Made by a program: the position numbers and the translations under genes
Notes under the pieces: generated by a model
What the model was told of the DNA's origin: nothing
Database searches by the model: none
Seen by the model: only the letters and a program-made list of their open reading frames with translations
Part shown: positions 26,075-33,940 of the stretch, in pieces
Layout: each line of letters opens with the position of its first letter
Position numbering within the stretch: position 1 is the stretch's first letter
DNA from: Candidatus Aminicenantes bacterium UBA6228
GTDB taxonomy: Bacteria > Acidobacteriota > Aminicenantia > Aminicenantales > Saccharicenantaceae
Length of the DNA stretch: 64,000 nt
Reading direction: 5' to 3'
NCBI GenBank assembly: GCA_002441005.1
Contig: DJWO01000009.1
Span: 476,571 to 540,570 of the forward strand

Positions 26075-26103
26075 TTGTATTATCTTTATTGAATTCTTAT
26101 AAT
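26075..26103 (+). promoter_or_regulatory. Candidate promoter for dnaN in an AT-rich intergenic segment
   Basis: TTGTAT (26075-26080) and a perfect TATAAT (26098-26103) are 17 bases apart, ~41 bases before the dnaN ATG. The segment 26085-26122 is almost pure A/T and could also serve as a DNA-unwinding element. Confidence 0.45.
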
Positions 26104-26144
26104 TATTAATTAAATAATAAGGAACCTGGTGAAAGGTGAAAAAG

Positions 26145-27242
26145 ATGAAATTTTCGACCGGTAAAACAAACATTATCAATGAATTATCGCTTCTTCAGGG
26201 TATTGTGGAAAAAAGGACCACACTGCCAATTCTGTCTAATATCCTGATGACCGCCAGAGGAGACAGGGTAGAGATTACGGCTACGGATTTAGAAGTCGGG
26301 CTTAAATCCGTTTTTGAGGCTGAAGTTAAGGAAGATGGCCGGGCGGCTGTTAATGGCAAAAAGCTGTTTGATTTTGTCCGGCTCTTACCTGAAGACCGGC
26401 AGATAGATTTTGCTAAAAAAGATGATTTTATGATTGTCAGGAGCGGGGAGAGTGAAGTCAAAATGGTAACTGCTGCCGAAGAAGATTTTCCGGCTATTCA
26501 GGAATGCTCCTTTGATAGCCATATTTCTTTTGCGCTCAATGATTTTAAAGAGATGATTGATGGTGTGTTTTATGCTATTACTCAGGAGCAAAGATATTAT
26601 CTGAGCGGAGCTCTACTGGCTATTAAAGATAACCAGTTAGAGCTGGTTAGTACCGATGGGCATCGTTTAGCCTACACCCGAAGAGAGATGGAGAATTTAA
26701 AAGTCGGCCGGGAAATAAATCAGATTGTTTCTAAAAAAACTCTGAATGAGTTAAAAAAATTTGAAGATGACAGAATTGAATTTGATTTTGACGATAACAG
26801 TCTGTTTTTTAGAGTTCAGAACCGGGTTTTAGTCTCCAGAATCATTGAGAGTAAATTCCCCAATTATCAGGCGGTCATACCGAAAAATAATCCTAACCTG
26901 CTGCTGGTCAGCCGTGAAGAACTTATCTCGGCTATCAGACGGGTCTCGGTGCTTTCGGCAGAGAGATCCAGAGGTATTAAGTTTGAGATTAAACAGGGTG
27001 AATTAAGGCTTTTTTCCTCCAATCCGGAAATGGGTGAGGCTAGAGACAAGATAGCTGTTGAGTATCAGGGCGAGGACCTGGACATCGGTTTTAATTCTCA
27101 ATATTTACTTGATTTTCTTTCCACTCTCAGTTCTGAGCGGGTCCGGCTTGAAATTAAAGACGAAAACAGTGCGACCTTAATGAAGCCGGAGCCAGAAGAC
27201 AAAAATGTTTATCTATATGTCTTAATGCCAATGAAAATTTGA
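26145..27242 (+). CDS. dnaN: DNA polymerase III beta subunit (sliding clamp)
   Basis: 365 residues from the ATG at 26145, which has AAAGGTG seven bases upstream. A GTG at 26136 would add three residues. Three clamp repeats are visible. Conserved stretches include EKRTTLPILSNILM, LVSTDGHRLAYTRR and, at the C-terminus, YVLMPMKI. It tethers polymerase III to DNA. Its stop is 17 bases from the end of the convergent hydrogenase-maturation gene. Confidence 0.95.
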   Translation: MKFSTGKTNIINELSLLQGIVEKRTTLPILSNILMTARGDRVEITATDLEVGLKSVFEAEVKEDGRAAVNGKKLFDFVRLLPEDRQIDFAKKDDFMIVRSGESEVKMVTAAEEDFPAIQECSFDSHISFALNDFKEMIDGVFYAITQEQRYYLSGALLAIKDNQLELVSTDGHRLAYTRREMENLKVGREINQIVSKKTLNELKKFEDDRIEFDFDDNSLFFRVQNRVLVSRIIESKFPNYQAVIPKNNPNLLLVSREELISAIRRVSVLSAERSRGIKFEIKQGELRLFSSNPEMGEARDKIAVEYQGEDLDIGFNSQYLLDFLSTLSSERVRLEIKDENSATLMKPEPEDKNVYLYVLMPMKI

Positions 27243-27259
27243 CGGCGGGTCTTTAAATT

Positions 27260-27769
27260 TCAAATCAGTTGAGGTTTCCTGGGGAAAATTTCGCTTATAC
27301 TCTCCACTAGTTTTTTAGCTGATAATCTGTTGCTCTGAGTAATAGGATGACCGAACTCCAGGTTTTCTGGCTGAATGCTAACCAGATAAACTTTGGCTGA
27401 AGAGACTGTAGCTAATTTTTCCAGGAAATCATTGACCTCTTCCACCATTTGGCTTCCAGGTTTATGGCTGACATTAATCTTGTCAACCCGGATAGTGCCT
27501 GGCGGTTTCCCGGTATTCATCGCCTCAACTATAATGAGGTGAGAAGGTTTAATTCTTTTGATTGTCTTCAGATAGAGCTCAATTGTTTCATGAGCGCGCA
27601 GGACTTTTACTTTTTTTTTCTGGTAACGGTTTAAATTACTATCCAGCAGGCCGGCCACCAGCAGGCCAATAGCATCGTCTCCTTTTAATGCATTTCCCGT
27701 TCCGATGATAACCAGCTTGCCGGCCCCTTTGATTTCAGCCTGCAACCGGCCCTGCCATCTTTCTTTCAT
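27260..27769 (-). CDS. hycI: HycI-type hydrogenase maturation protease
   Basis: 169 residues, peptidase family M52. The nickel-binding motif IGTGNALKGDDAIG lies at residues ~22-35. The conserved LIIVEAMNTGKPPG and VSIQPENLEFG (the IQPE form is typical of HycI) follow. It clips the C-terminal tail of the hydrogenase large subunit after nickel insertion. It is last in the hydrogenase operon, 86 bases after the ferredoxin-subunit gene. The ATG at 27769 follows AAAGGA. Its presence argues that the complex is a true [NiFe] enzyme. Confidence 0.85.
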   Translation of the reverse strand: MKERWQGRLQAEIKGAGKLVIIGTGNALKGDDAIGLLVAGLLDSNLNRYQKKKVKVLRAHETIELYLKTIKRIKPSHLIIVEAMNTGKPPGTIRVDKINVSHKPGSQMVEEVNDFLEKLATVSSAKVYLVSIQPENLEFGHPITQSNRLSAKKLVESISEIFPRKPQLI

Positions 27770-27855
27770 CCAGGTTTATCCTTTCGCTGCTGAAGACTGA
27801 AGACTAATTACAAGTTACAAAAAGGAATGACCAAAAGCAAGTAAGACCAGCCAGA

Positions 27856-28251
27856 TCAACTCTTCGGCTCGGCCTTCGGCTTGACCACCGCCCGGACAAA
27901 GTCCCAGTGCTTTTTGAGATGATGGCGGTCATAATCAGAAATTTCAAAAAGGTTGTCCATCAGCATCGCCTCAGTCGGACAGGAATCAACACACTGGGCG
28001 CAATGAATACAGCGGTCATTATGAATGACCATCTTGAATTTCTTTTCAGCTTCATTGGTCAGAGTAATTTCTATGGCTTCGGCCGGGCAGTCGCGCTCGC
28101 AGGCCCGGCAGGCAATGCACAGTTCTGGCCGTAAATACGGCGAGCCGCGAAAATCGGGGGGAACTTCGAGCTTCTTAAATGGATAATCTATGGTTGATGG
28201 CGTTTTAAAGAGATGGCGGAGGAGCTCAGGAATAAAGGCACCGATGTTCAT
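27856..28251 (-). CDS. Hydrogenase ferredoxin-type subunit (NuoI/HycF-like)
   Basis: 131 residues. Two [4Fe-4S] motifs are present: CIACRACERDCP (around residue 43) and CIHCAQCVDSCP (around 77). The N-terminal ~40 residues match the NuoI/MbhN/EchF start. It carries electrons between the small subunit and the external donor or acceptor, probably ferredoxin. It overlaps the NuoH-like stop by one base. The ~35-residue C-terminal extension lacks further cysteines. Confidence 0.88.
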   Translation of the reverse strand: MNIGAFIPELLRHLFKTPSTIDYPFKKLEVPPDFRGSPYLRPELCIACRACERDCPAEAIEITLTNEAEKKFKMVIHNDRCIHCAQCVDSCPTEAMLMDNLFEISDYDRHHLKKHWDFVRAVVKPKAEPKS

Positions 28252-29219
28252 TAGATTAACCCCTTAACCAGAATGATAACCACAAGCTGAAGAACAGCCA
28301 GCGGGGCTAAGTATCTCCAGGAAAGAGCTATCACCTGATCGACTCTGATGCGGGAAGTTGTCGCTCTCAGCAGTGATAAGAGGGAAATCACCAGTAGCGT
28401 CTTAATTATAAAATTGATCAAGCCGGGCAAAAGACCGCCAGGAAATCCTCCCAGGAAGACTGTAGCTAGCAGGCCGGAGGCAACCACCAGTTCCACATCC
28501 ATCATCAGGCGGAAAAGAGCCAGTTTCTTGCCGGAGTATTCAGTAAAGGTTCCGCCCACAATTTCGGTTTCGGCATGGGGAATATCAAAGGGAGTCCTTT
28601 CCAGTTTGGCTTGAACACAAATCAGAGCAATGATGAAAGCCGGCAGGTTCAAAAGGGCCAGTAAGGGCTGCTGGCGGTAAAAGGCAGCAATTTCAGCCAG
28701 GCGCCAGGAATTAGCTAAAATAGCCGGCGTCAGAACGGTCAGAAAAAGCGGCACTTCATAACCAAACAGCATGGTTAAGACCCTGGTGGCTCCGACTGTT
28801 GAGAAAAGATTGGTCGAAGACCAGCCAGCTAAGAAAAAAATAAAAGTTGGCAGGCTCAACAAATAGAGCAAAACCACGATATCGCCGCTAAAAGAGATTG
28901 GCGAAGAGCTGGCCAGATTATAATTCCAGAGGGGCAAGAGCAGCATGCCAACCGAGACGATGGCCAAACCGAAGGCAGGCAAAGCCCTAAACAGGCCCCG
29001 GTCAGCCCGCTCCGGTACTATGTCCTCTTTCGACATCAGTTTAATAAAATCGGCGATGGGCTGCAGCACCCCAGCCCGGCCGGTGTGGGTCGGGCCCATC
29101 CGGTTCTGAAACCTGGCATACAGCTTGCGGTCATACCATTCGGCAAAAGTTGAATAAAAAAAGATGAAGAGAAGCCCGGGGTAAAGAATCAGATAGACAA
29201 GAGTCTTCAAAGTGGCCAT
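28251..29219 (-). CDS. Hydrogenase membrane anchor subunit (NuoH/HycD/EchB-like)
   Basis: 322 residues with about eight hydrophobic segments. Family motifs are GRAGVLQPIADFIKLMSKEDI near residue 50 and ERTPFDIPHAETEIVGG near 210; these face the hydrogenase module and form the junction with the ion channel. It couples redox energy to ion movement. It overlaps the end of the large-subunit gene by 13 bases. Confidence 0.92.
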   Translation of the reverse strand: MATLKTLVYLILYPGLLFIFFYSTFAEWYDRKLYARFQNRMGPTHTGRAGVLQPIADFIKLMSKEDIVPERADRGLFRALPAFGLAIVSVGMLLLPLWNYNLASSSPISFSGDIVVLLYLLSLPTFIFFLAGWSSTNLFSTVGATRVLTMLFGYEVPLFLTVLTPAILANSWRLAEIAAFYRQQPLLALLNLPAFIIALICVQAKLERTPFDIPHAETEIVGGTFTEYSGKKLALFRLMMDVELVVASGLLATVFLGGFPGGLLPGLINFIIKTLLVISLLSLLRATTSRIRVDQVIALSWRYLAPLAVLQLVVIILVKGLI

Positions 29220-30409
29220 TCCGCTTCCCTCTTTCTGGCTTGATGTTTTGTCATTTTAAGACTTAATTCTCTCAAACTGGACATAGTGACAATTTTTTCC
29301 TGCTCAGTCCTGGCGTCAACGATAGCCACCGATCGTTCCGCACAGCAAATGCACGGATCGATAGCCGCAAAAATTAATGGCACATCAGCAATAAAGCCGT
29401 TTTTGAGCATTTTAATAGTGGCAGCGTAATTAGCCAGGGTGGGTGCCCTGACTTTTACTCTTTCCGGCTTGTCGCTGCCATTGCTTTTTATATAGTGGAT
29501 ATTTTCTCCACGTGGTGCTTCATAGCGGCTGACCACCTCATTGGGCTTGGCCCGACGTGGGGCCCGGACGGCAATCGGTCCAGCCGGCAGGTTTTTCAAC
29601 AGGAATTCAATGATGTTATAACTCTGCATCAGTTCTTTAATTCTAACCACTGTCCGGCCGAGCACATCACAGGTCTCAGCTGTGCAGACTTCAAAGGGGA
29701 CTTCACCATAAACAGCATAGGGATCATCTTTTCGAACATCCATCGGGACTCCGGAGGCCCGCAGGGTTGGACCGACGGCGCAGAGACTAATAGCCTCTTC
29801 TTTCGACAGATAGCCGACGCCGGCCAATCTGGCTACAAAGCTTGGCTCAGTTGTCCCCAGCTTCTCATAATAGGCGCTTCTCTGCCGCAGAACTTCCAGA
29901 GAATCCAGAATATGCTTGATCTGCATCTCATCCAGATCGCGCCGGACTCCGCCAATGGCATTAATTCCATAGTGGACCCGGTTGCCGGAAATAGTTTCCA
30001 GGATATCCATAACTATTTCCCGGTCGCGCCAGACATACATAAAAAAGCTGTCAAAACCGGCTTCGTGCCCGGCCACTCCCAACCAGAGCAGATGACTGTG
30101 AACCCTTTCCAGCTCCGAGACCAGAATCCTGATGTAGAGCCCGCGCTTGGGCGGCTCGATCTCCATTAATTTCTCCACGCCCTGAACATAGCAGGTAGCA
30201 TGGGAATGAGAGCAAATTCCGCAGATTCTTTCCATTAAATAGATATTCTGCGTCCAGGTTTTCTGTTCAGCCAGTTTTTCTACCCCACGATGGTTGTAGC
30301 CAAGCCGCAGATCAGCCTCGCGAATTATTTCTCCATCCACTGTCACCCTGATCCCAACTGGCTCTTTCAGGGCCGGATGCTGCGGGCCAATAGGTATTTC
30401 GAAACTCAT
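29207..30409 (-). CDS. Group 4 [NiFe] hydrogenase large subunit (NuoD/HycE/MbhL-like)
   Basis: 400 residues. Both nickel-ligand motifs are intact: ERICGICSHSH with C63 and C66, and DPCICCAER with C353 and C356. NuoD of complex I lacks these cysteines, so this is a hydrogenase catalytic subunit (H2 to 2 H+ + 2 e-). A tail of ~41 residues follows R359, where HycI-type proteases cleave related subunits (after DPCxxCxxR). The ATG at 30409 follows AGGAGG and overlaps the NuoC-like gene by four bases. Confidence 0.93.
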   Translation of the reverse strand: MSFEIPIGPQHPALKEPVGIRVTVDGEIIREADLRLGYNHRGVEKLAEQKTWTQNIYLMERICGICSHSHATCYVQGVEKLMEIEPPKRGLYIRILVSELERVHSHLLWLGVAGHEAGFDSFFMYVWRDREIVMDILETISGNRVHYGINAIGGVRRDLDEMQIKHILDSLEVLRQRSAYYEKLGTTEPSFVARLAGVGYLSKEEAISLCAVGPTLRASGVPMDVRKDDPYAVYGEVPFEVCTAETCDVLGRTVVRIKELMQSYNIIEFLLKNLPAGPIAVRAPRRAKPNEVVSRYEAPRGENIHYIKSNGSDKPERVKVRAPTLANYAATIKMLKNGFIADVPLIFAAIDPCICCAERSVAIVDARTEQEKIVTMSSLRELSLKMTKHQARKREAEWPL

Positions 30410-30879
30410 GATTTGCCTCCTGGGATAACTTCTGGCGGCCTCTCATATTTCCAGTCCTTGCGCAGTGGATAATTCCCGGCCGGCCAGCCGTCGGGTAAAA
30501 GCAGTGGACGGCTGTCAGGAATATTCTGAACAGTTATCCCGAACATATCCTGCAATTCCCTCTCATATAGAATAGCTCCAGGAATAATTTCACAGATAGA
30601 AGGCAAGACAGGTTGTTCGCGTGGGATTTCTGTCCGCAGGGTTAAAGCACAGCAATTATTAGCGAAATGGTAGAGAAGTTCGAAAGATTGTCCCAGGTCC
30701 AGCCCGCTGATGGTAGATAAATGGGTAATGCCCAGCTCATGCTTTAACCAGCTGACCGCCGCCAGCAAGTTATCAGTGGTCACCTTAAAAAAGATACGCC
30801 TGGGAGCAGGGTTCGTTATAACCACCACTTTATCTTTTAAGCCTTCGTTGATTTTATCTATCAATGCCTGGTCGTTCAT
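30406..30879 (-). CDS. Hydrogenase 30-kDa-type subunit (NuoC/HycE-N-like)
   Basis: 157 residues. The conserved core ILYERELQDMFGI, DSRPLLLPDGWP and the C-terminal YPLRKDW match the complex I 30-kDa (NuoC) family. It is structural and supports the large subunit. It is a separate gene here, as in Mbh and Ech systems and unlike the HycE fusion. It ends in ATGA overlap with the large-subunit gene. Confidence 0.9.
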   Translation of the reverse strand: MNDQALIDKINEGLKDKVVVITNPAPRRIFFKVTTDNLLAAVSWLKHELGITHLSTISGLDLGQSFELLYHFANNCCALTLRTEIPREQPVLPSICEIIPGAILYERELQDMFGITVQNIPDSRPLLLPDGWPAGNYPLRKDWKYERPPEVIPGGKS

Positions 30880-30886
30880 CTTGGCC

Positions 30887-31321
30887 TCATTTTGTTCCTT
30901 TTTTGATTTTATCCAGGAGCTTCACCACCCCTTCAATCAGGGCATCCGGTCTGATCGGACAGCCCGGTACATAAACATCGACAGGAATCAACTGATCAAT
31001 ACCGCCAATGATATTATAAGCCCCGCGATAGACGCAGCCTGACATGGCACAGGCTCCGACCGCCATCACAAACTTAGGATCAGGTGTCTGGTCGTAAACC
31101 CTGATTAATCTGTCTTTCATCTGCCTGGTGGCCGGCCCGGTGCAAATAATCACGTCAGCATGGCGGGGAGTTCCTTCGAGCAGAATCCCGAACCGCTCGA
31201 CATCAAAGCGAGGGGTCAGCGCTGCTACCACCTCAATATCACAGGCGTTACAGGCACCAGTGTTTAGATGAAGTATCCAGGGTGATTTCAGCCGTGACCA
31301 TTGAGTTAATTTTTGCAGCAT
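30887..31321 (-). CDS. [NiFe] hydrogenase small subunit (NuoB/HycG/MbhJ-like)
   Basis: 144 residues. The proximal [4Fe-4S] ligands are C24-x2-C27 (NTGACNACDIE), then VGACAMSGC and YVPGCPIRP. The C-x2-C spacing is that of hydrogenases; NuoB of complex I has adjacent cysteines. It passes electrons between the NiFe site and the ferredoxin subunit. The ATG at 31321 follows GAGGAG. Confidence 0.92.
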   Translation of the reverse strand: MLQKLTQWSRLKSPWILHLNTGACNACDIEVVAALTPRFDVERFGILLEGTPRHADVIICTGPATRQMKDRLIRVYDQTPDPKFVMAVGACAMSGCVYRGAYNIIGGIDQLIPVDVYVPGCPIRPDALIEGVVKLLDKIKKGTK

Positions 31322-31322
31322 G

Positions 31323-31661
31323 TCAACTCCTCGAAACCAGAGCCAGGATAGCCAGAAAGATAACGGTCAAATAAATTACAGCCAGCCAGGCGATTTTGCC
31401 AGCCGGAATAGTGGCCACCACGAGTACCGCTACATGCATGATGGTAAAAAAGAGGGCGAAAACATAGAAGAGCCTGAAACCAAACTGGACTTTCACCCCC
31501 GGCAGATCTTCACCGCAGGCATAGGTGGTGAGTTTGCCGCCAGTAGGATTCAGTTTGGGGGCCATGGCTTTCCCGGCCGCATATAACAAATAAGCCACGG
31601 CCAGGAAAAAGATAAACGCTATTGGTGGTGATATTAAAAAAGATAAGCCTTCCATGATCAT
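31323..31661 (-). CDS. NuoA-like membrane subunit of the hydrogenase
   Basis: 112 residues with three hydrophobic segments. The loop GGKLTTYACGEDLPG resembles the NuoA YECG loop, and VQFGFRLFYVFALFFTIMHV resembles the second and third NuoA helices. NuoA-like subunits are rare in group 4 hydrogenases. The start overlaps the NuoK-like stop (ATGA); a second ATG at 31655 has better ribosome-site spacing. Confidence 0.78.
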   Translation of the reverse strand: MIMEGLSFLISPPIAFIFFLAVAYLLYAAGKAMAPKLNPTGGKLTTYACGEDLPGVKVQFGFRLFYVFALFFTIMHVAVLVVATIPAGKIAWLAVIYLTVIFLAILALVSRS

Positions 31662-31966
31662 CCCTTCAATTTAGATAGTGAACGGATATCCAGACTCTTA
31701 TTTTTCTTATAAATATTTATAATCAAAGCCAGAGCGGTGGCCACCAGACTAACTTCCACGACGATATAAGTAATAGCCAGACTCTGGGCCAGCAGAATCG
31801 AATTCTTGACCGCTCCAGTGGCAATGATGACCAGGCTCACTCCTTTGCTGATGACTTCGACCGCAATGAACAGCTTGATTAAATTGCGCATAGTTAAAAG
31901 ACAATAGATGCCGGTAAAAATCAACAGGGCTGAAAAGAAAACATACAAAAACCATAGATTACTCAT
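31658..31966 (-). CDS. NuoK/MrpC-like membrane subunit
   Basis: 102 residues with three hydrophobic segments. IAVEVISKGVSLVIIA carries the conserved membrane glutamate of NuoK/MnhC proteins, and ITYIVVEVSLVATALALII has the second one. It is part of the ion path between the NuoH-like and antiporter subunits. It overlaps the NuoJ-like stop by eight bases. Confidence 0.85.
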   Translation of the reverse strand: MSNLWFLYVFFSALLIFTGIYCLLTMRNLIKLFIAVEVISKGVSLVIIATGAVKNSILLAQSLAITYIVVEVSLVATALALIINIYKKNKSLDIRSLSKLKG

Positions 31967-32447
31967 CTTTGTCTTCTTCCTTTTTTCTGAATAGAGCCAG
32001 GACGGCCAGAACCCCGGCCAGGATCACACCCAGCTGAGCCACCAGATCGAAGGTTCGGGACTTCCACAGAACTTCGCCAAACGTACCAGTCTCCGGTCCA
32101 GCGGGCAAAGCCGGCACCTGCTGGAGGAAGCTTTTCATCACCAGGGCGTCAATGATGAGGAAAATTATAAAAAACAGCGGGAACACCAGTCTGGTCAATC
32201 TGGCTTCCTGGACCTCGCTATCTTTTCTGGTCAGGGCCACAGTTAAAGCAAACAAGACGGTGATCAGACCAGCCACGACTGAGATCTCAAAGACCCCGGC
32301 ATAAGGAGCGCCCAAACGGAAAAATATAATCCCCAGAAATAAGCTGGCTACAGCCAGTGACAGGGCAGCTTTGAGCAGGTCTTTTAAAAGAATCGCCAGG
32401 ATAGAGAAGATCACCAGGCCAGACAATAATAAAATTTGAATTATCAT
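31959..32447 (-). CDS. NuoJ-like membrane subunit
   Basis: 162 residues with five hydrophobic segments. The N-terminal half (LKDLLKAALSLAVASLFLG, LGAPYAGVFEISVVAGLI) matches NuoJ/MrpB-N-like proteins, where the middle helix has the pi-bulge region. The charged C-terminal tail (RKKEEDKDE) is cytoplasmic. It lies one base downstream of the NuoN-like stop. Confidence 0.82.
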   Translation of the reverse strand: MIIQILLLSGLVIFSILAILLKDLLKAALSLAVASLFLGIIFFRLGAPYAGVFEISVVAGLITVLFALTVALTRKDSEVQEARLTRLVFPLFFIIFLIIDALVMKSFLQQVPALPAGPETGTFGEVLWKSRTFDLVAQLGVILAGVLAVLALFRKKEEDKDE

Positions 32448-32448
32448 C

Positions 32449-33930
32449 TTATATTCCCCACATTAAAACCTGCTGAACGCCTCTGGCCAAAGCCTCGGCC
32501 GCCGGACTGATCCAGATCTTAAAGACCGGAGTAAAGAAGATGCCGACCAGCAGGCACAGCAAAGCCAGAATAACATTGGCCGCTGACATCCAGAAAGGAG
32601 CCTCTTTTATTTTGAGCCACCGGTCATTAAGCGGGCCGAAAAACGCTTTCCTTTGAATGAGAAGATAGTACCAGAGGGTTAAAATGCTGGCCAGAACGGC
32701 GATTAGCGCATAACCAAAATGTTTGGCTTGAACCAGGGCAATAATAATGATCAGTTTGCTCCAGAAACCGGCCAGAGGCGGTACACCGGCAATAGACAGG
32801 GCTCCAATCAAATTGGTCCCAGCGGTCAACGGTACTTTTTTGCCCAGCCCGCCCAGCTCATTAAGATTTCTGGTACCGGTAATGTGCTGGATGGAGCCAG
32901 AATTCAAGAACAACAGCCCTTTGGCTACGGCATGATTGAAAAGATGAAACAAGCCGCCGGCAATACCAAGGGGGGTGGCTATGGCCAGGCCTAAAATTAT
33001 ATAACCAACCTGGCTGATAGAAGAGTAAGCCAGCATTCTTTTAATATCATTCTGTCCGAGGGCCAGCAGGGCTGCCACCACAATAGAGATGGTGCCCATA
33101 GCCATCAAGACCTTGGACAGAGCCGGGGTCATCCCGACAACGCTGTAAATAAACCTGAACAGGGCATAGACGCCAGAGACTTTGATCAACAGGCCTGACA
33201 GCATGGCTGAAATCGGGGCCGGAGCCGAAGGATGAGCATCAGGCAGCCAGGCATGGAAAGGAACCAGAGCTGCTTTCAGCCCGAAACCCATGATAAAAAA
33301 GGCCAAACAAATTCCGATGATCAGACCGCCACCATCTAAATCTTGAAGTCCTCGGGCTACCGCCTGAAAACTAAGACTGCCAGTCAGGCCAAAAATAATG
33401 GTAATACTCAGCAGAACGAAAGCCGAGGCCACGACGGATAACATTAGATATTTGAACGAAGCTTCCAGCTCCTCCGGGCCAAGGCCAAAAGCCACCAGGG
33501 CATAAGAAGCTATTGCTGCTACTTCCAGAAAAAGATAGACAGAAAAGAGATCGGGGACCAGAACCAGGCCATTCATGCCAGCTACCATGACCAGCAGCAA
33601 GGCGTAGAAATTGGCCTGATAGCCATAATGCTTGAGATAATCTATAGAGAAAAGGGTAATGCACAAACTGACTAAGGCAATGGTAAACAACATAAATAAG
33701 TTAAAACCATCCAGAGCAACCTGCAGGTTGACGTTTTCACCGAACCAGGTGATATTCTGAAGCAGGGAACCACGGGTAAAAACGGGCTTAATGAGCAAAA
33801 TGGAATTTAATAACAGAAAGGCCAGAGCAGCGTTCGTCAGGACATCCGGGATTAATTTTTTCGAGACTTTGCCAATCAGAGGCAGACAGGCAGCTATCAA
33901 TAAGGGTAGGAAAATAAATGAGAATACCAC
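32449..33930 (-). CDS. Antiporter-like subunit (NuoN/MrpD family)
   Basis: 493 residues with about fourteen membrane segments. Ion-path residues are conserved: Glu in FLEVAAIASYALVAFG, Lys in GLKAALVPFHAWLPDAHP, and Lys in FNHAVAKGLLFLNSG. It starts with GTG at 33930 behind AGGAGGAGC. It is one of three antiporter-type proton or sodium channels in the operon. Separating NuoM from NuoN by eye is uncertain; the family assignment is firm. Confidence 0.88.
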   Translation of the reverse strand: MVFSFIFLPLLIAACLPLIGKVSKKLIPDVLTNAALAFLLLNSILLIKPVFTRGSLLQNITWFGENVNLQVALDGFNLFMLFTIALVSLCITLFSIDYLKHYGYQANFYALLLVMVAGMNGLVLVPDLFSVYLFLEVAAIASYALVAFGLGPEELEASFKYLMLSVVASAFVLLSITIIFGLTGSLSFQAVARGLQDLDGGGLIIGICLAFFIMGFGLKAALVPFHAWLPDAHPSAPAPISAMLSGLLIKVSGVYALFRFIYSVVGMTPALSKVLMAMGTISIVVAALLALGQNDIKRMLAYSSISQVGYIILGLAIATPLGIAGGLFHLFNHAVAKGLLFLNSGSIQHITGTRNLNELGGLGKKVPLTAGTNLIGALSIAGVPPLAGFWSKLIIIIALVQAKHFGYALIAVLASILTLWYYLLIQRKAFFGPLNDRWLKIKEAPFWMSAANVILALLCLLVGIFFTPVFKIWISPAAEALARGVQQVLMWGI

Positions 33931-33940
33931 TGCTCCTCCT

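Noticed and set aside
29495..30169. 224-residue plus-strand ORF inside the hydrogenase large-subunit gene
   Set aside because: It is antisense to a clear catalytic subunit and shows no domain; a shadow frame.
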